A stretch of 64,000 nt of DNA, taken from Streptomyces sp. A1277 (lineage in GTDB: Bacteria > Actinomycetota > Actinomycetes > Streptomycetales > Streptomycetaceae). Below the pieces are notes generated by a model. That model saw nothing but the letters and a program-made list of their open reading frames with translations, was not told the origin of the DNA and did no database searches. Positions 16,985 through 26,256 of the stretch are shown piece by piece. The stretch is from NCBI RefSeq assembly GCF_004795015.1, contig NZ_SSBI01000044.1, forward strand, positions 1 to 64,000, read 5' to 3'. Numbering within the stretch: the stretch's first letter is position 1; each line of letters begins with the position of its first letter. A program made the position numbers and the translations under genes.

Positions 16985-18391
16985 ATGCGAACAGAGACTC
17001 CTTGGAGCACCTTGCCGGCCCGGGACCACCTCCTGGCCGGTGCGGGCGGTGCGGGCGGTGCGGCGGGTGCGCCCGTACTCGATGTGGTGGTCCCCGTCTA
17101 CAACGAGGAGAAGGACCTCGAACCGTGTGTCCTGCGGTTGCACGACCACCTGGCGCGCACCTTCCCGTACGCCTTCCGGATCACCGTCGCGGACAACGCG
17201 AGCACCGACCGTACGCCCGAGGTGGCGCAGCGGCTGGCGCGGTCATTGCCGGGGGTTCGGTCGTTCCGGTTGGAGGAGAAGGGGCGGGGGCGGGCGTTGC
17301 GTACCGTCTGGACGCACTCGGACGCGCCGGTCCTCGCCTACATGGACGTGGACCTGTCCACCGACCTCAACGCGCTGCTCCCGCTGGTGGCGCCGCTCAT
17401 CTCGGGGCACTCGGACCTCGCCATCGGCTCGCGGCTGGCGCGCAGTTCGCGGGTGGTGCGGGGGACGAAGCGGGAGTTCGTCTCGCGGGCCTACAACATC
17501 ATCCTGCGCTCGTCGCTGGCCGCCCGGTTCAGCGACGCGCAGTGCGGGTTCAAGGCGATCCGCCGGGAGGTCGCGCAGCGGCTGCTGCCGATGGTGGAGG
17601 ACACCGGGTGGTTCTTCGACACCGAGATGCTGGTGCTGGCCGAGCGGGCCGGGCTGCGCATCCACGAGGTGCCGGTCGACTGGGTGGACGACCCCGACTC
17701 CACCGTTCACATCGTGCGCACCGCCACCGATGACCTGAAGGGCGTGTGGCGGGTCGGGCGGGCGCTGGCCGTCGGGGCGCTGCCGCTGGACCGGCTGGCG
17801 CGGCCCTTCGGGGACGACCCGCGCGACCGGGGCATCGGCGGGGTGCCGGGCGGGCTGGCCCGGCAGCTCGTCGGGTTCTGTGTGGTGGGCGCCCTGTCCA
17901 CCCTGTTCTACCTGGCGCTGTACTCCCTCTTCCGGCTCGGCGCCGGGCCCCAGCTCGCCAACGGGGCCGCGCTCCTCGTCTCGGCCGTCGCCAACACCGC
18001 GGCGAACCGGAGGCTCACCTTCGGGGTACGCGGCCGGGGCGGCGCCGTCCGCCACCAGGCGCAGGGCCTCGTGGTCTTCGCCATCGGCCTCGCCCTGACC
18101 AGCGGTTCGCTGGCGGCCCTGGGCGCGGCGTCCGGATCGCCCTCGCACACCACCGAACTCGCCGTGCTGATCGCGGCCAACCTCGCGGCGACCGTGCTCC
18201 GCTTCCTGCTCTTCCGCGCCTGGGTCTTCCCGGACCGGGACGGGGCCGGTGACCGGGGCAGTGACCGGGGCAGGGACCGGGGCGGCGAAACGGCCGGCCC
18301 CGCGCACGCCGTGGCGCCCCCGGCCCCCGCAGCCGTCCCCGTCCCCGCACCGGCCGCCGAAAGCACCCACCACCTGAGGAACGCCCGATGA
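16985..18391 (+). CDS. Polyprenol-phosphate glycosyltransferase (GT2) fused to a GtrA membrane domain
   Basis: 468 residues. The GT2 domain (about 30-265) has 'LDVVVPVYNEEKDL', 'VADNASTDRTPEVA' and the metal-binding 'YMDVDLSTD'. The C-terminal part (about 290-430) has four hydrophobic segments of the GtrA type ('LVGFCVVGALSTLFYLALY'), then a Pro/Ala tail. Such enzymes make polyprenyl-phosphate-sugars at the membrane for GT-C transferases. The stop overlaps the start of the following GT39-like gene (ATGA), so the two are coupled and likely act as donor-maker and transferase. Start ATG 16985 fits the domain but its ribosome site is weak. Confidence 0.88.
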   Translation: MRTETPWSTLPARDHLLAGAGGAGGAAGAPVLDVVVPVYNEEKDLEPCVLRLHDHLARTFPYAFRITVADNASTDRTPEVAQRLARSLPGVRSFRLEEKGRGRALRTVWTHSDAPVLAYMDVDLSTDLNALLPLVAPLISGHSDLAIGSRLARSSRVVRGTKREFVSRAYNIILRSSLAARFSDAQCGFKAIRREVAQRLLPMVEDTGWFFDTEMLVLAERAGLRIHEVPVDWVDDPDSTVHIVRTATDDLKGVWRVGRALAVGALPLDRLARPFGDDPRDRGIGGVPGGLARQLVGFCVVGALSTLFYLALYSLFRLGAGPQLANGAALLVSAVANTAANRRLTFGVRGRGGAVRHQAQGLVVFAIGLALTSGSLAALGAASGSPSHTTELAVLIAANLAATVLRFLLFRAWVFPDRDGAGDRGSDRGRDRGGETAGPAHAVAPPAPAAVPVPAPAAESTHHLRNAR

Positions 18392-20562
18392 CCACGTTCG
18401 ACCCCGCCTACGCGCCGGCCCGGCCGGACACGCCCCCGGGTCACGCACGGGCCGGCACGCTGCCGCGCCGCGCCTGGCGCGGCCGGACCGAGGACGCGCC
18501 CTGGGTGCGCCCCGCCTTCCTCGCCCTGCTCCTCGTCATCACGCTGACGTACTTCTGGAACCTCAGCGCCTCCGGCTACGCCAACTCCTTCTACTCCGCC
18601 GCCGTGCAGGCCGGCAGCCGGAGCTGGAAGGCGTTCTTCTTCGGCTCGCTGGACTCGGCCAACGCCATCACCGTCGACAAGCCCCCGGCCACCCTGTGGC
18701 CCATGGCCCTGTCCGTGCGGATCTTCGGCCTCGGCTCCTGGGCGATCCTGGCCCCGCAGGTGCTGATGGCCGCGGCGACGGCCGGGGTGCTGTACGCGGC
18801 CGTACGCCGCCGGTTCAGCGCCGCCGCCGGGCTGATCACCATGGCGGTGTTCGCGCTCACGCCCGTCGCCGCGCTGATGTTCCGCTTCAACAACCCGGAC
18901 GCGCTGCTCGCGCTGCTGATGACCGTCACCGTCTACTGCGTGCTGCGCGCGATGGAGCACGGCCGCACCAAGTGGCTGGTGTGGGCGGGCGTCGCGGTCG
19001 GGCTCGCGTTCCTGTCCAAGACCCTCCAGGCGTTCCTGATCCTGCCGCCGCTCGCGGTGCTGTACGCGGTGTTCGCGCCGGTCTCCGTACGCAAGCGGTT
19101 CGGGCAGCTGGGCCTCTCCGCGCTCGCGATGATCGTCGCGGGCGGCTGGTGGGTGGCGATCGTCGAGCTGTGGCCCGCATCCTCACGCCCGTACACCGGC
19201 GGTTCGCAGAACAACTCCTTCCTTGAGCTGACCTTCGGCTACAACGGCCTCGGCCGGATCAATGGCGACGAGACCGGCAGCGTCGGCGGCGGAGGGGGCC
19301 GGGGCGGCGGCGGTCAGTGGGGCGAGACCGGCATCGGCCGGATGTTCAACTCCGAGATCGGGTCACAGATCTCCTGGCTGCTGCCCGCCGCCCTGATCCT
19401 GCTCGTCGCGGGCGTCTGGCTGACCTGGCGGGCGAAGCGCACCGACACCGCCCGCGCGGCCTTCCTCGCCTGGGGCAGCTCGCTGCTGATGACGGCGGCC
19501 GTGTTCAGCTTCATGGCCGGCATCTTCCACCAGTACTACACGGTGGCCCTCGCCCCCTACATCGCGGCGCTGATCGGCATGGGCGTCACGGTCCTGTGGG
19601 AGGAGCGGTCCCGCTGGTGGGCGGGCGCCACGCTCGCCGCCGTGGTCGCGGTGACGGCGTACTGGGCGTACGTCCTGCTGGGGCGGACACCCGACTACCA
19701 GCCCTGGCTGCGGACCACGGTGCTCGTCGCCGGGCTCGTGGCGGCGGTGGGCCTGCTGCTCGCGGCCCGGCTCGGGCGCCGGCTCGCCCTGGTCGCGGTG
19801 GTCCTGGGCTTCGCCGCGTCCCTGGCAGGGCCGACCGCGTACACCGTCAGCACGCTGAACACGGGCCACCAGGGTTCGATCGTCACGGCCGGCCCGTCCT
19901 CCGGCGGCATGGGCGGCCCCGGTGGCGGTGGCGGCCGTGGCGGCGGTCCGGGCGGCGGTGGCGGCATGGGCCGGCCCCCCGGCCAGGGCGGCCAGCAGGG
20001 TACGAACCAGCAGGGCGCCGGAAACCAGCAAGGCACCGGCATGGGCCGGCCCCCCACCGGCACCCCGCCCGGCCAGGGCACGGGCACAGGCCAGGGCCAA
20101 GCACCCTCACAGAAGGGACAGAACAGCCAGAACAGCCGGCCCACCGGCGAACGCGGCGGCCCCGGTGGCGGAGGCGGCGGCATGGGGGGCCTCCTCAACG
20201 GCGCGTCCGTCGGCTCCGAGGCCAGGAAGCTCCTGGAGGCGAACGCCGACGACTACACCTGGGCGGCGGCCGCCATCGGCTCGCAGAACGCCGCGAGCTA
20301 CCAACTCGCCACCGAGAAGCCGGTGATGGCGATCGGCGGCTTCAACGGCAGCGACCCGTCCCCGACGCTCGCGCAGTTCGAGAAGTACGTCGAGGACGGC
20401 CGCATCCACTACTTCGTCTCCGGCGGAGAGGGCGGCGGCGGAATGGGCGGCAGCGGCGGCACCGCCTCGCAGATCTCCTCCTGGGTCGAGAAGAACTTCA
20501 AGGAGGTGACGGTGGGCAGCGCCACGTTCTACGACCTGACCCGGGCGCAGACGGGCAGCTGA
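18388..20562 (+). CDS. Membrane glycosyltransferase of the GT39/ArnT-like (GT-C) class
   Basis: 724 residues. Multiple hydrophobic segments fill residues 45-490. The first outer loop contains 'SAAVQAGSRSWKAFFFGSLD' then 'SANAITVDKPPA', typical of actinobacterial PMT-like transferases. Two low-complexity Gly-rich insertions interrupt it (near 300 and 510-610, the latter also Gln/Pro-rich). A soluble C-terminal domain follows ('LEANADDYTWAAAAIGSQNA', then 'PVMAIGGFNGSDPSPTLAQF'). It would transfer a sugar from the polyprenyl-phosphate donor made by the upstream enzyme onto a protein or cell-wall acceptor outside the membrane. Confidence 0.87.
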   Translation: MTTFDPAYAPARPDTPPGHARAGTLPRRAWRGRTEDAPWVRPAFLALLLVITLTYFWNLSASGYANSFYSAAVQAGSRSWKAFFFGSLDSANAITVDKPPATLWPMALSVRIFGLGSWAILAPQVLMAAATAGVLYAAVRRRFSAAAGLITMAVFALTPVAALMFRFNNPDALLALLMTVTVYCVLRAMEHGRTKWLVWAGVAVGLAFLSKTLQAFLILPPLAVLYAVFAPVSVRKRFGQLGLSALAMIVAGGWWVAIVELWPASSRPYTGGSQNNSFLELTFGYNGLGRINGDETGSVGGGGGRGGGGQWGETGIGRMFNSEIGSQISWLLPAALILLVAGVWLTWRAKRTDTARAAFLAWGSSLLMTAAVFSFMAGIFHQYYTVALAPYIAALIGMGVTVLWEERSRWWAGATLAAVVAVTAYWAYVLLGRTPDYQPWLRTTVLVAGLVAAVGLLLAARLGRRLALVAVVLGFAASLAGPTAYTVSTLNTGHQGSIVTAGPSSGGMGGPGGGGGRGGGPGGGGGMGRPPGQGGQQGTNQQGAGNQQGTGMGRPPTGTPPGQGTGTGQGQAPSQKGQNSQNSRPTGERGGPGGGGGGMGGLLNGASVGSEARKLLEANADDYTWAAAAIGSQNAASYQLATEKPVMAIGGFNGSDPSPTLAQFEKYVEDGRIHYFVSGGEGGGGMGGSGGTASQISSWVEKNFKEVTVGSATFYDLTRAQTGS

Positions 20563-20574
20563 CCGTTCACCCAC

Positions 20575-21450
20575 TCAGCGCCGCAGCTCCAGGTCGGCGA
20601 CGACAGGGCGGTGGTCCGAGGCGAGCGTCTCGGCCACCGCCGCGTCCCGTACCCGGACGGTGTCCTTCGAGACGGCCACGTAGTCGATCCGCTGCACCGG
20701 GTCCTGCGCCGGGAAGGTGGGCCTGCCGGGCTCGATGTCGGTCAGGTTCTCCCACAGCGGGGCCAGCTCCGGGGCGGTCGGGGCCGCGTTGAAGTCGCCG
20801 AGCAGGATCTGCCGCACCGGCCGCCGCTCGTGCTTCTGGTCCTCCGCCATGATCCGCCGGGTGTCCGCGACCTGGGCGACGCGGACGGACGGGTCGCCCC
20901 GGAAGTCGAGGTGCGTCGCGTACACGTGGACGGGCAGCCCGCGCACCCGCAGGACCACCTCGCCGAAGCCGGGTCCGGGCGCCGGGACCGGGTCGGGGTC
21001 CTGGGTGGAAAGGCGGGTGATGTCGTGGTTCTCGGCGCTCACGATCCGGTACCGGGACAGCACCGCGACCCCGAACTCGCGCCTCGGCCCGCCCTCGGCC
21101 GGCGGGTCGAAGCTGTAGATCGGGGCGAAGGAGACGTGCATCCGCAGCCGCCGGCCCAGCTCGCTCGCGAGATCGCGCCACTCGCTGCGGTCGCCCCAGT
21201 GGACGTCGACCTCCTGGAGCCCGATGACGTCCGCGTCGAGCGAGCGGAGCGCGGCCACCTGCCGGTCGAGATCGAAGACGTTGTCCATGCCGGCCCCGGC
21301 ATGGATGTTGTACGTGGCGACGCGCAGCGGCACCGACTGCCCGGGGCCGTGCCCGTGCCCATGTCCCGCAGCCGTCGCGGGGGGCGCGAGCGCCGTCCCC
21401 AACAGGCCCACGGCCACCAGGATTTCCACCGTACGACGACGCAGTGACAT
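20575..21450 (-). CDS. Secreted endonuclease/exonuclease/phosphatase-family protein
   Basis: 291 residues with a Sec signal peptide ('RRRTVEILVAVGLLGTALAP') and a His-rich linker ('GHGHGHGPGQ'). The EEP core motifs are present in order: 'RVATYNIHAGAG', 'VIGLQEVDVHW', 'YATHLDFRGD', 'ILLGDFNAAP', 'RIDYVAVS' and 'SDHRPVVADLEL'. The family includes extracellular DNases, sphingomyelinases and inositol phosphatases; the exact substrate cannot be told. It is convergent with the glycosyltransferase gene. Confidence 0.86.
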   Translation of the reverse strand: MSLRRRTVEILVAVGLLGTALAPPATAAGHGHGHGPGQSVPLRVATYNIHAGAGMDNVFDLDRQVAALRSLDADVIGLQEVDVHWGDRSEWRDLASELGRRLRMHVSFAPIYSFDPPAEGGPRREFGVAVLSRYRIVSAENHDITRLSTQDPDPVPAPGPGFGEVVLRVRGLPVHVYATHLDFRGDPSVRVAQVADTRRIMAEDQKHERRPVRQILLGDFNAAPTAPELAPLWENLTDIEPGRPTFPAQDPVQRIDYVAVSKDTVRVRDAAVAETLASDHRPVVADLELRR

Positions 21451-21538
21451 ATCGCTCCAACTCCAGGGGGACAGGCCGTTGTCGGATCAGCGACCGGCAC
21501 CGTACCCGCGAAAAGTCGGTTGTACGCCCCACCCGGTC

Positions 21539-21579
21539 CTTATACGGTGTACAACTCAATCTCCTGTACACCGTATAAG
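21539..21579. promoter_or_regulatory. TetR-type operator: perfect 15-base inverted repeat
   Basis: CTTATACGGTGTACA (21539-21553) is repeated perfectly inverted as TGTACACCGTATAAG (21565-21579) with an 11-base spacer. It lies 41 bases before the MFS start codon. The TetR gene downstream of the pump is the likely binder. Confidence 0.8.
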
Positions 21580-21619
21580 AAGGTGCGAGGGAGCCCCCAC
21601 CGACCGCCCGGGAGTACGC

Positions 21620-23176
21620 ATGACGGCGACCGACGCCGCGCAGACCAACCCGCTCGCCCCGCCGAGCCATCCGCAGCGCTGGCTGATCCTCGGCGTCATC
21701 TGCCTCGCCCAGCTCACCGTGCTGCTCGACAACACCGTTCTCAACGTGGCGATCCCCTCCCTGACCCGGGAGTTGGACGCCTCCACCGCCGACGTGCAGT
21801 GGATGATCAACGCCTACTCGCTCGTCCAGTCGGGGCTGCTGCTCACCGCCGGCAGCTCCGCCGACCGCTACGGCCGCAAGAAGATGCTGATCGCCGGGCT
21901 CGCCCTGTTCGGCATCGGCTCCCTGGTGGCCGGGCTCGCCGACTCGTCCGCCCAGCTGATCGCCGCACGGGCCGGGATGGGCGTCGGCGGGGCGCTGCTG
22001 ATGACCACCACGCTCGCCGTCGTCGTCCAGATCTTCGACGACAGCGAGCGGGTCAAGGCCATCGGCATCTGGTCGACCGTGAGTTCGCTCGGCTTCGCCG
22101 TCGGGCCGCTGATCGGCGGGGTCATGCTCGACCACTTCTGGTGGGGCGCGATCTTCCTGATCAACATCCCGGTCGCCGTGCTCGGCCTGGTCGCCGTGGT
22201 GCGGCTGGTGCCCGAGTCGAAGAACGCGAGCGGCGAGCGCCCCGACCTGCTGGGCGCGCTGCTGTCCACCATCGGCATGGCCGCGGTCGTGTACGCGATC
22301 ATCTCGGGGCCCGAGCACGGCTGGACGTCCGGCCGGGTGCTGCTGACCGCGTTCACCGGGGTCGCCGTCCTCACCGGCTTCGTGCTGTGGGAGCTGCACA
22401 TCCCGTACCCGATGCTGGACATGCACTTCTTCCGCAACCAGAAGTTCGTCGGGGCGGTCGCGGGCGCGGTCCTGGTCGCGTTCGGAATGGGCGGCTCGCT
22501 CTTCCTGCTCACCCAGCAGCTGCAGTTCGTCCTCGGCTACGGCCCGCTGGAGGCCGGACTGCGCACGGCACCGCTCGCCCTGAGCGTCGTCGCCCTCAAC
22601 CTCACCGGGCTCGGCGCCCGGCTGGTCCCCAAGCTCGGCACCCCGCTCACCATCGCGTCCGGCATGGGGCTGCTCGCCGCGGGGCTGGCCTCGATCGCCC
22701 TGCTCGGCGGCGACGGCTACGGCGGCATGCTGCTCGGCCTGCTCGTGATGGGCGCCGGCATCGCGCTCGCCATGCCCGCCATGGCCAACGCGATCATGAG
22801 CGCGATCCCGCCCGAGAAGGCCGGTGTCGGCGCCGGGGTCAACGGCACGCTCGCCGAGTGCGGCAACGGCCTCGGGGTCGCCGTCCTCGGCGCGGTCCTC
22901 AACTCCCGGTTCGCCGCGCTCGTCCCGTCCGCAGTCGGCGCCGCCTCGCTGCCCGCCGCCCTGGCCGCCGCACGCGGCGAGGGGGAGCGGTCGCGCATCA
23001 CGGACGCGTTCGCCTCGGGCCTGGAGACCAGCATGCTGGGCGGGGCCGTCGCCGTCCTCGCCGGCGGCCTGCTGGCCGCCCTCCTGCTGCGCCGGGCGGA
23101 GCGAGGAGAAGCGGAGGGCGGAGAAGCGGAGCGAGGAGAATCGACCCAGGCAGACCCGGCCGCGCCGGCGGCATAG
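21620..23176 (+). CDS. MFS drug-efflux transporter (DHA2/EmrB-QacA type, 14 TM)
   Basis: 518 residues; start ATG 21620. The motif D1-like 'LDNTVLNVAIPSL' (TM1), motif A 'GSSADRYGRKKML' and motif C-like 'GFAVGPLIGGVML' mark a proton-driven antiporter with 14 predicted membrane helices. A hydrophilic tail rich in Glu/Gly closes the protein. The perfect inverted repeat in its promoter and the TetR gene 97 bases downstream indicate ligand-induced expression. Confidence 0.92.
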   Translation: MTATDAAQTNPLAPPSHPQRWLILGVICLAQLTVLLDNTVLNVAIPSLTRELDASTADVQWMINAYSLVQSGLLLTAGSSADRYGRKKMLIAGLALFGIGSLVAGLADSSAQLIAARAGMGVGGALLMTTTLAVVVQIFDDSERVKAIGIWSTVSSLGFAVGPLIGGVMLDHFWWGAIFLINIPVAVLGLVAVVRLVPESKNASGERPDLLGALLSTIGMAAVVYAIISGPEHGWTSGRVLLTAFTGVAVLTGFVLWELHIPYPMLDMHFFRNQKFVGAVAGAVLVAFGMGGSLFLLTQQLQFVLGYGPLEAGLRTAPLALSVVALNLTGLGARLVPKLGTPLTIASGMGLLAAGLASIALLGGDGYGGMLLGLLVMGAGIALAMPAMANAIMSAIPPEKAGVGAGVNGTLAECGNGLGVAVLGAVLNSRFAALVPSAVGAASLPAALAAARGEGERSRITDAFASGLETSMLGGAVAVLAGGLLAALLLRRAERGEAEGGEAERGESTQADPAAPAA

Positions 23177-23273
23177 CATCAGTCGGGACCCATCGGACCG
23201 CGCGCCTCCGTTTTCGGGGTACGCGGTACGGGGCCGGTCCGTCCGTCCCGCCGGTGAGACGAGGGAGTGCGCC

Positions 23274-24068
23274 ATGGTGTCCGCGGCCGACCGCGTGAAG
23301 GACCCTGCCCGGACCAGCGTGTGGCTGAACCGCCGGCCGCCCTCCCGCTCCCGCAGGACGGACCAGCCGGCCGGACTCGACCGGGAGAGGATCACCACCG
23401 CCTCGGTCCGGCTGCTGGACGCCGAGGGCCTGGCGAAGTTCTCCATGCGCCGGCTCGCCGCCGAGCTGAACGTGACCGCGATGTCCCTTTACTGGTACGT
23501 CGACACCAAGGACGACCTGCTGGAACTGGCCCTCGACTCGGTCTACAGCGAGATCGGGCCGCCGCCCGCGGACGCCCTCTGGCAGGACCGGCTGCGCGCG
23601 GTGGCCACCGCGTACCGCACGCTGCTGGTCCGGCACCCCTGGGTCTCGCCGCTCGCGGGCAAGTTCCTGAACCTCGGACCGCACTCGCTCCTGGTGACCC
23701 ACACCATCCAGGACGTGATCCGTGCGACCGGCCTCCCCCTGGAGGGCCGCAGCGGCGCGCTCGCGGCCGTCTTCCAGTTCGTGTACGGATTCGGCACGGT
23801 GGAAGGGCAGTTCGCGCAGCGCAGCGCGGAGGCGGGGCTCACCCAGGACCAGTACTTCCGGCAGGCGATGTCCGCGGTCCAGGAGCAGCCCGAGCTGGAC
23901 GAGTTCGTGGAGGACTCGCGGGACCTCATGGCGGCGCGCGGCGGCGTCTGCATCGAGGAGATGCGCGACCGGGACTTCACCTTCGCGCTGGACCTGCTGA
24001 TCGCGGGCATCGACGCGATGCGCGAACGCGCCGAAGGGGAGCGGTCCCACGCGGAACGGGCTCAGTAG
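23274..24068 (+). CDS. TetR-family repressor (TetR_C-type) of the MFS gene
   Basis: 264 residues. After a ~35-residue basic leader, the N-terminal helix-turn-helix runs 'LDRERITTASVRLLDAEG' to 'LNVTAMSLYWYVDTKDDLLE' (about 40-90). The C-terminal ligand domain begins with 'ATAYRTLLVRHPWVSPLAG'. The start ATG 23274 has GAGGG upstream. Its operator is probably the inverted repeat before the MFS gene. Confidence 0.9.
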   Translation: MVSAADRVKDPARTSVWLNRRPPSRSRRTDQPAGLDRERITTASVRLLDAEGLAKFSMRRLAAELNVTAMSLYWYVDTKDDLLELALDSVYSEIGPPPADALWQDRLRAVATAYRTLLVRHPWVSPLAGKFLNLGPHSLLVTHTIQDVIRATGLPLEGRSGALAAVFQFVYGFGTVEGQFAQRSAEAGLTQDQYFRQAMSAVQEQPELDEFVEDSRDLMAARGGVCIEEMRDRDFTFALDLLIAGIDAMRERAEGERSHAERAQ

Positions 24069-24991
24069 CCGCGTGCCGTGTCCACGGTGAGCGGCGGTAC
24101 GCGCCCCGCCGCCAACTCCCGCAGGCAGGCCGTGAAGTCGGTGACGATGTCGTCGTCCGCCGTGATGCCCGCCGAGTGCGAGGTGATCACCGTGCGCGGC
24201 AGCCGCCAGCACGGGTCGTCGGGCGCGGCCGGCTCGTCGGGCAGCACGTCGAGCACCGCCCGACCCACCGCCCCCGAGCGCAGCGCCCCCTCCAGCGCCC
24301 CCAGGTCCACGGTCGCGCCCCGCCCCACGTTGAGGAACGTCGCCCCGCCCATCGCGGCGAACCGGTCCGCGTCGAAGTACCCGTCGGTCGCCCCGGTCAG
24401 CGGGAGCGCGGCGATCACCCAGCGGGCGGCCACCGGCTCGTCCGGGGCGGCCAGCGCGTCGAAGCCGGGCGGCACCTCGCGCGGGGTGCGGGCCACGCCC
24501 ACCGTCCGGATGCCGCAGGCACGCAGCAGCGCGGCGACGGCGGAGCCGATCCGGCCGATGCCGTGCACGACGGCGGTCTGCCCGGCGACGAGCTCACCGG
24601 GGATACGGCGCCACTCGGCGCGGGCCTGCTGGGCGGCGTACTCCGGGACCGCCTGGCACTCGGCGAGCACCCAGCCGAGCACGTACTGCGCGATCCGCTC
24701 GCCCATCCGGCCCACCGTCCGGGTGAGCAGCGCACCCTGCGGCCAGGGACCGGCGTCCAGCAGGGCGTCCGTGCCGGCGTTGACGCTGTGGAACCAGACC
24801 AGGTCCGCCCCGTGCGGCGCGTCGGGCAGCGAGGCGCCCACGTACACGAAGGGGCCGTCACCGGGGCCGCCGCGCTCCACGGGGCGCCCGGCGGCCCGGG
24901 CGAGCCCCCGCGCGGCGGCCTCGCTCACCTCGGGCCCGGCCAGCAGCCGGGCCCGGTCCAGCAGTCCGGGCGAGGGAAGAGCGGCGGTCAC
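24062..24991 (-). CDS. D-isomer-specific 2-hydroxyacid dehydrogenase
   Basis: 309 residues from GTG 24989-24991, which overlaps the stop of a broken PPOX gene (GTGA). The NAD-binding motif is 'VVHGIGRIGSAVAALL' (about 145-160). The catalytic Arg sits in 'FLNVGRGATVDL' and the His in 'VITSHSAGIT'. The family oxidises D-2-hydroxyacids or reduces 2-ketoacids such as glyoxylate. The N-terminal substrate domain is short, as in ghrA-like members. Its 3' end overlaps the convergent TetR gene by 7 bases. Confidence 0.86.
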   Translation of the reverse strand: MTAALPSPGLLDRARLLAGPEVSEAAARGLARAAGRPVERGGPGDGPFVYVGASLPDAPHGADLVWFHSVNAGTDALLDAGPWPQGALLTRTVGRMGERIAQYVLGWVLAECQAVPEYAAQQARAEWRRIPGELVAGQTAVVHGIGRIGSAVAALLRACGIRTVGVARTPREVPPGFDALAAPDEPVAARWVIAALPLTGATDGYFDADRFAAMGGATFLNVGRGATVDLGALEGALRSGAVGRAVLDVLPDEPAAPDDPCWRLPRTVITSHSAGITADDDIVTDFTACLRELAAGRVPPLTVDTARGY

Positions 24992-25186
24992 GGGGCCAGG
25001 TGCGCGGGGAAGCCGCCCGTGGCGACCGGGCCCCAGCGCTCCGGGGTGATCCGGATGATCGATTTGCCCTGCTTCAGCATCGCCGCCCGGTACTCGTCCG
25101 GCCCGGGTGGTCAGCAGGATCGCCCGGTGCCGGGGCCGCACGAAGGCCAGCAAGTCGTCGAGTTCCACGGCGCTGTCGGGTGCCAT
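24988..25186 (-). pseudogene. PPOX-class (pyridoxamine oxidase-like, F420-type) gene with internal deletion
   Basis: From ATG 25184-25186 the frame reads 'MAPDSAVELDDLLAFVRPRH' and 'RAILLTTR', the normal start of an F420-dependent PPOX protein. The match then jumps to another frame, 'DEYRAAMLKQGKSIIRITPE' and 'RWGPVATGGFPAHLAP', the normal end of the same family. About half of the usual ~140 residues is missing and the two halves are out of frame. The stop TGA still overlaps the GTG of the dehydrogenase gene, so the original pair was coupled. Confidence 0.78.
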
Positions 25187-25212
25187 GGAACAGACCCTAC
25201 GGCCAGGGACCG

Positions 25213-26031
25213 TCAGACGGCGGGCAGGGAATCGCCCTGCACGGCCTGGATGTCGAGCGCCACCCGCAGCGTGGTGCCGATCGCCGAGATGCCGGCCTGG
25301 ACCACCTGGTTGTAGTTCATGGCGAAGTCCTCGCGGCGCAGCTCGGCCGTCGCGCTGAACGCCGCGCGCACCCCGCCCCACGGGTCGGGCCCGGTGCCGA
25401 GGTAGCTCAGGTCGAGGTCGATGGGCCGGCGCACCCCGCGCAGGGTCAGCTCGCCGTGCACGGTCCAGCGGTCGGGCCCGGCCGGGGTGAGCCCGCTGGA
25501 GCGGTAGGTGATCTCGGGGAACCGGTCGACGTCGAGGAAGTCCGGCGAGCGCAGGTGCTTGTCCCGCATGCCGTTGCCCGTGTCGATGCTCGCCGCGTCG
25601 ATGACCGCCTCCACCCGGGAGTTCTGGACGTCCTCCGCGATCTCGATGCGCCCGGAGAATTCGGTGAAGCGGCCGTGCACGCTGGAGATGCCCAGGTGCT
25701 GTGCGACCGCCCCGACCGAGGAGTGCGCCGGGTCCAGCGACCAGGTGCCCGGCGGCGGCAGCTCCACGCCGCCCTGGCGGTTCAGTACGACCGTGCCGGC
25801 CTCGACCAGGCCGCTCGCCGTGACGAGGGCCGTGGAGGCGGCGGGGGCGTATCCCACCGCGGTCACGATCACCGTGTACGCGCCCGCGGACAGCGGGGTC
25901 TCGGTGCGTACCGCGCCGGCCTCGTCGGCGGCGGCGCGCAGCACCTGTGTGCCGGTCATGTCGGTGACCGTCACGACCGCGTGCTGCACGGCCCAGCCGT
26001 CCCGCGTCCGTACCTGTGCGCGAAGTCCCAT
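25213..26031 (-). CDS. YceI-family protein with N-terminal carboxypeptidase-regulatory-like domain
   Basis: 272 residues from ATG 26029-26031 with AAGGAGAG upstream. Residues 1-85 form a beta-sandwich of the carboxypeptidase regulatory type ('HAVVTVTDMTGTQVLRAAAD', 'SAGAYTVIVTAVGYAPAAST'). The YceI lipocalin-like domain follows ('GTWSLDPAHSSVGAVAQHLG', 'VHGRFTEFSGRI', 'LTLRGVRRPIDLDL'). YceI proteins bind polyisoprenoid lipids. No signal peptide is seen, so it is probably cytoplasmic. The same add-on domain is found in several copies on the neighbouring MFS pump. Confidence 0.86.
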   Translation of the reverse strand: MGLRAQVRTRDGWAVQHAVVTVTDMTGTQVLRAAADEAGAVRTETPLSAGAYTVIVTAVGYAPAASTALVTASGLVEAGTVVLNRQGGVELPPPGTWSLDPAHSSVGAVAQHLGISSVHGRFTEFSGRIEIAEDVQNSRVEAVIDAASIDTGNGMRDKHLRSPDFLDVDRFPEITYRSSGLTPAGPDRWTVHGELTLRGVRRPIDLDLSYLGTGPDPWGGVRAAFSATAELRREDFAMNYNQVVQAGISAIGTTLRVALDIQAVQGDSLPAV

Positions 26032-26256
26032 CCCGTTCTCTCTCTCCTTGCTCAGTGGCCTGCCCGGTCGCCGGGCCGGGCCACTCAATGAGTCGGGCCC
26101 CGGGGCGGGGGCGGCAGGCCGTCCCCTGCCTGCCGTCCCCGCCGCCGGGGCCCATTTCCACCGGGCCGGTGCGGCGCCTCCGCTCGAAACGCCGCCCCGC
26201 CGGGGGTCCTGTGGGTCCGGGGGCATGCCCCGGACCGCTCGGGTTACTCGCCCGTG

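Noticed and set aside
20567-23446. A 959-codon minus-strand frame spanning the phosphodiesterase, MFS and TetR genes
   Set aside because: Antisense and out-of-frame shadow of three well-supported genes; composition is Arg/Gly/Asp repeats without any family.
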